From Lepus europaeus (Eukaryota > Chordata > Mammalia > Lagomorpha > Leporidae), in assembly GCF_033115175.1 (NCBI RefSeq), contig NC_084831.1, positions 11,256,540 to 11,320,539 on the forward strand: a DNA stretch of 64,000 nt, written 5' to 3'. This document shows, one piece after another, positions 62,421 through 64,000 of this stretch (its first letter is position 1; every line of letters starts with the position of its first letter). The position numbers and the translations under genes were made by a program. The notes beneath the pieces are model-generated. The model was not told the origin of the DNA. It saw nothing but the letters and a program-made list of their open reading frames with translations, and made no database searches.

Positions 62421-64000
62421 ACTGTTTTGGTCATAGTGCAGCGAAGGAGAATGGACTCAACACCATGACGACGCCTTGACTTGGACAGGGATTTCAGAAC
62501 TGTCCGTGCCCTGCAGTGACCCACTTAATTAGAGTGGACTGTTTTCCCGTAGTGTGGGAGCCGCAGAGGAAGGAGGGCAGTCTTCTGGGAAATGGAACCT
62601 GAAAACAAACTAAACTGAGCCTGCATTAAAAAGACAAACTAATGAATTAATGCCTGGCTGTGTCCCATAGATCTTATCTCAAGGTCTGCATCCTGCCTGT
62701 TTTTGACTGATTGTGTTTGCTCAGAGTTAATTTGTTGAACCTGAGGACCTGAGGTGACAGGACTTTGGGAGCTTCCCTCTGGGCCATGGGGTGGAGATGG
62801 AATAAGCATTGGAGATGGGCAGCCCAGTCAGGAAAGGACAGAGAACAAGGTAGGGCTGAAAACCCTGCCAGATGTGGCTGTTAGCCGGCGAGCTCTCTGG
62901 ATGCACATCTGGACAGGCACTGGCTAATGATGTGCTTTAAGGGACAGAGATTTTGATCGTTTTAGACTGGATTTTGCTGTTGTGGATTCGTCCTCCCTGT
63001 GAATTCGTTGGCTTCATTCCTAAGTGGGATTGAGCCCTCATGGGAAGAACCAGAATTCTATCTAGATTGGTGGTAGGGGAGGCATGAGGCACCGTGCTGG
63101 TGGGACAGCTCTTCTGGACTCCCCAACACAGGTGCCTGTGGCCAGGGGACACAGGTCCCAGTGTGCTGCCCAGGACTTGAGGAGATTAGGCTTGGCATGG
63201 CCACTGGCTGCCGAGGTGGGAGCTCAGGGCCAGAATGTGCTGGAAGGTCGTCCTGCCTGCTCCTACTCAGCAGCTGTCTTTGCTGTTTTCCTAAAATGGT
63301 TCCCAGGGAATTCCAGTTGTTGTACCCCAGCATTCCCATCTCTTGTCCAGACGCCCTCGTGTTCACTGGAGACTTGTGCTCCCCAATTCAGGATGGCTGG
63401 ACAGGACCAGAGGGTTCCGTGGGCCATGACTCACAAGGAGCTCCGGGTCACGTATGTTTCCTTTAATTAGAGAAGAAATGGAAACTAACAAAGGGAAAGC
63501 AAAGTATTTGAGAAAAGTTACTTACCTGGTAACTCCTTGCCAGTAAAGAGAGTGTGTTTCCTCATTCAGAGCCTGGAAGTAGGAGTGTCTTTTGCACCCC
63601 CCATGTAACACAAGATCACCTGACTTCTCAGGGAGTTGTCTTAGTTACGGAGTTCTGCTTGTAAGAGGGAGGAAGCTGGGGGGGAGGGGGCAGGACAGCT
63701 TGCCCCTTTGGCTGGGAACTGGGGTGTGTGTGAGGGAGGCCTCTGGGGAGCAGGTAGCAGCAGGTTAGGCACCAGAAAGGGCGGGTCCCCCCCTAGAGTA
63801 ACAGGTGAGGATTTGGCGTCCTCTGCCCCGTCTCTTGGGGATTCAGCTGTCTCTTGGGGATTCAGTGTCTTTGGCTCTGTCCCCGGGGGGTGTTCTCTCT
63901 CCGGAGTGGACCCGTGCAGTCTGTTTCTTGAGGATCCACTACTGAGGAAGTACAGCAGCCATGGTGCTGCACCTGCTGTGCCGCACACCAGGGCCCGCAG
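62421..64000. other. SZRD1 intron 1, unassigned
   Basis: G+C-moderate sequence with no recognised repeat. The only local repeat is TCTCTTGGGGATTCAG, twice in tandem at about 63831-63865. Confidence 0.6.

Larger units (their letters stand above)
52339..64000 (+). other. SZRD1: SZRD1 intron 1 (partial)
   Basis: Begins GTAAGGAGG and runs to the window end. No exon 2 (expected to start with an EIDRRLEKKLK-type sequence) is present. The first 1.2 kb is CpG-rich and strongly G-rich on the plus strand. Parts with no repeat that I recognise are 53560-54417, 54772-55336, 56920-59328, 59653-59937, 61396-61816 and 62215-64000. Confidence 0.9.

Noticed and set aside
1-64000. CRISPR-like repeated units with spacers
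   Set aside because: The dense, regularly recurring similar segments are dispersed SINE copies on both strands of a mammalian genome. The only short direct repeats are target-site duplications, a three-unit minisatellite and a tandem duplication.

Overview
This is mammalian nuclear DNA, almost certainly from a lagomorph and most likely rabbit. The window is packed with about 85 copies of the lagomorph C-repeat (CSINE), a tRNA-derived SINE with a GGTTCTAGTCCCGG-type B box and a CT-rich, A-rich tail. Two gene starts show exon/intron structure with GT-AG junctions. No bacterial, plasmid or phage features are present.

Genes: the window holds the head-to-head 5' ends of FBXO42 (minus strand) and SZRD1 (plus strand), which are also neighbours on human chromosome 1p36. 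FBXO42 exon 2 (4497-4763, minus) carries the start codon and the first 83 residues, including the start of the F-box. Its non-coding exon 1 ends in a perfect donor at 46027/46026 inside a CpG island (about 45290-46480). The 41-kb intron 1 between them fills most of the window. SZRD1 exon 1 ends at 52338 in a second CpG island (about 52020-53560) and encodes the first 17 residues. The rest of the window to 64000 is SZRD1 intron 1. About 6 kb separates the two promoters.

Layout: 1-4496 is part of FBXO42 intron 2 (split L1, SINEs, MIR). 4764-46026 is FBXO42 intron 1, a SINE-saturated tract that also holds a 5'-truncated CBX1 (HP1-beta) processed pseudogene (9376-11490), LTR remnants, an L2 and an old L1. 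43204-45290 is a SINE-free stretch before the FBXO42 promoter. 46480-52020 is the inter-promoter spacer with a U6 snRNA retropseudogene (47922-48027) and a few SINEs. 52339-64000 is SZRD1 intron 1, with fewer SINEs.

SINE labels used below. Type 0: oldest and most diverged. Type 1: head with a CATCCCATATGG block and a TTTCAAATAAATAAATCTT tail. Type I: intermediate, with a type-1 CATATG block and/or a type-2 CTAATCCTCCGCC head. Type 2a and 2b: youngest, GGCTCACTAGGCTAATCC head and ACTCTGCCTGTCAAAA tail; 2b has CCATCGGATCAGCGCGGTG and an extra GCGCGCCTACCGCGG block. The nesting order (2 into 1, never seen reversed) supports these relative ages. Boundaries without a stated target-site duplication (TSD) are good to about 5-10 bases.

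I see no new enzymatic or defence-like system. The most unusual content is structural: a near-perfect SINE palindrome, repeated insertion at single target sites, a probable SINE 3' transduction, and short upstream reading frames beginning at YY1/TISU-like motifs in both promoters.
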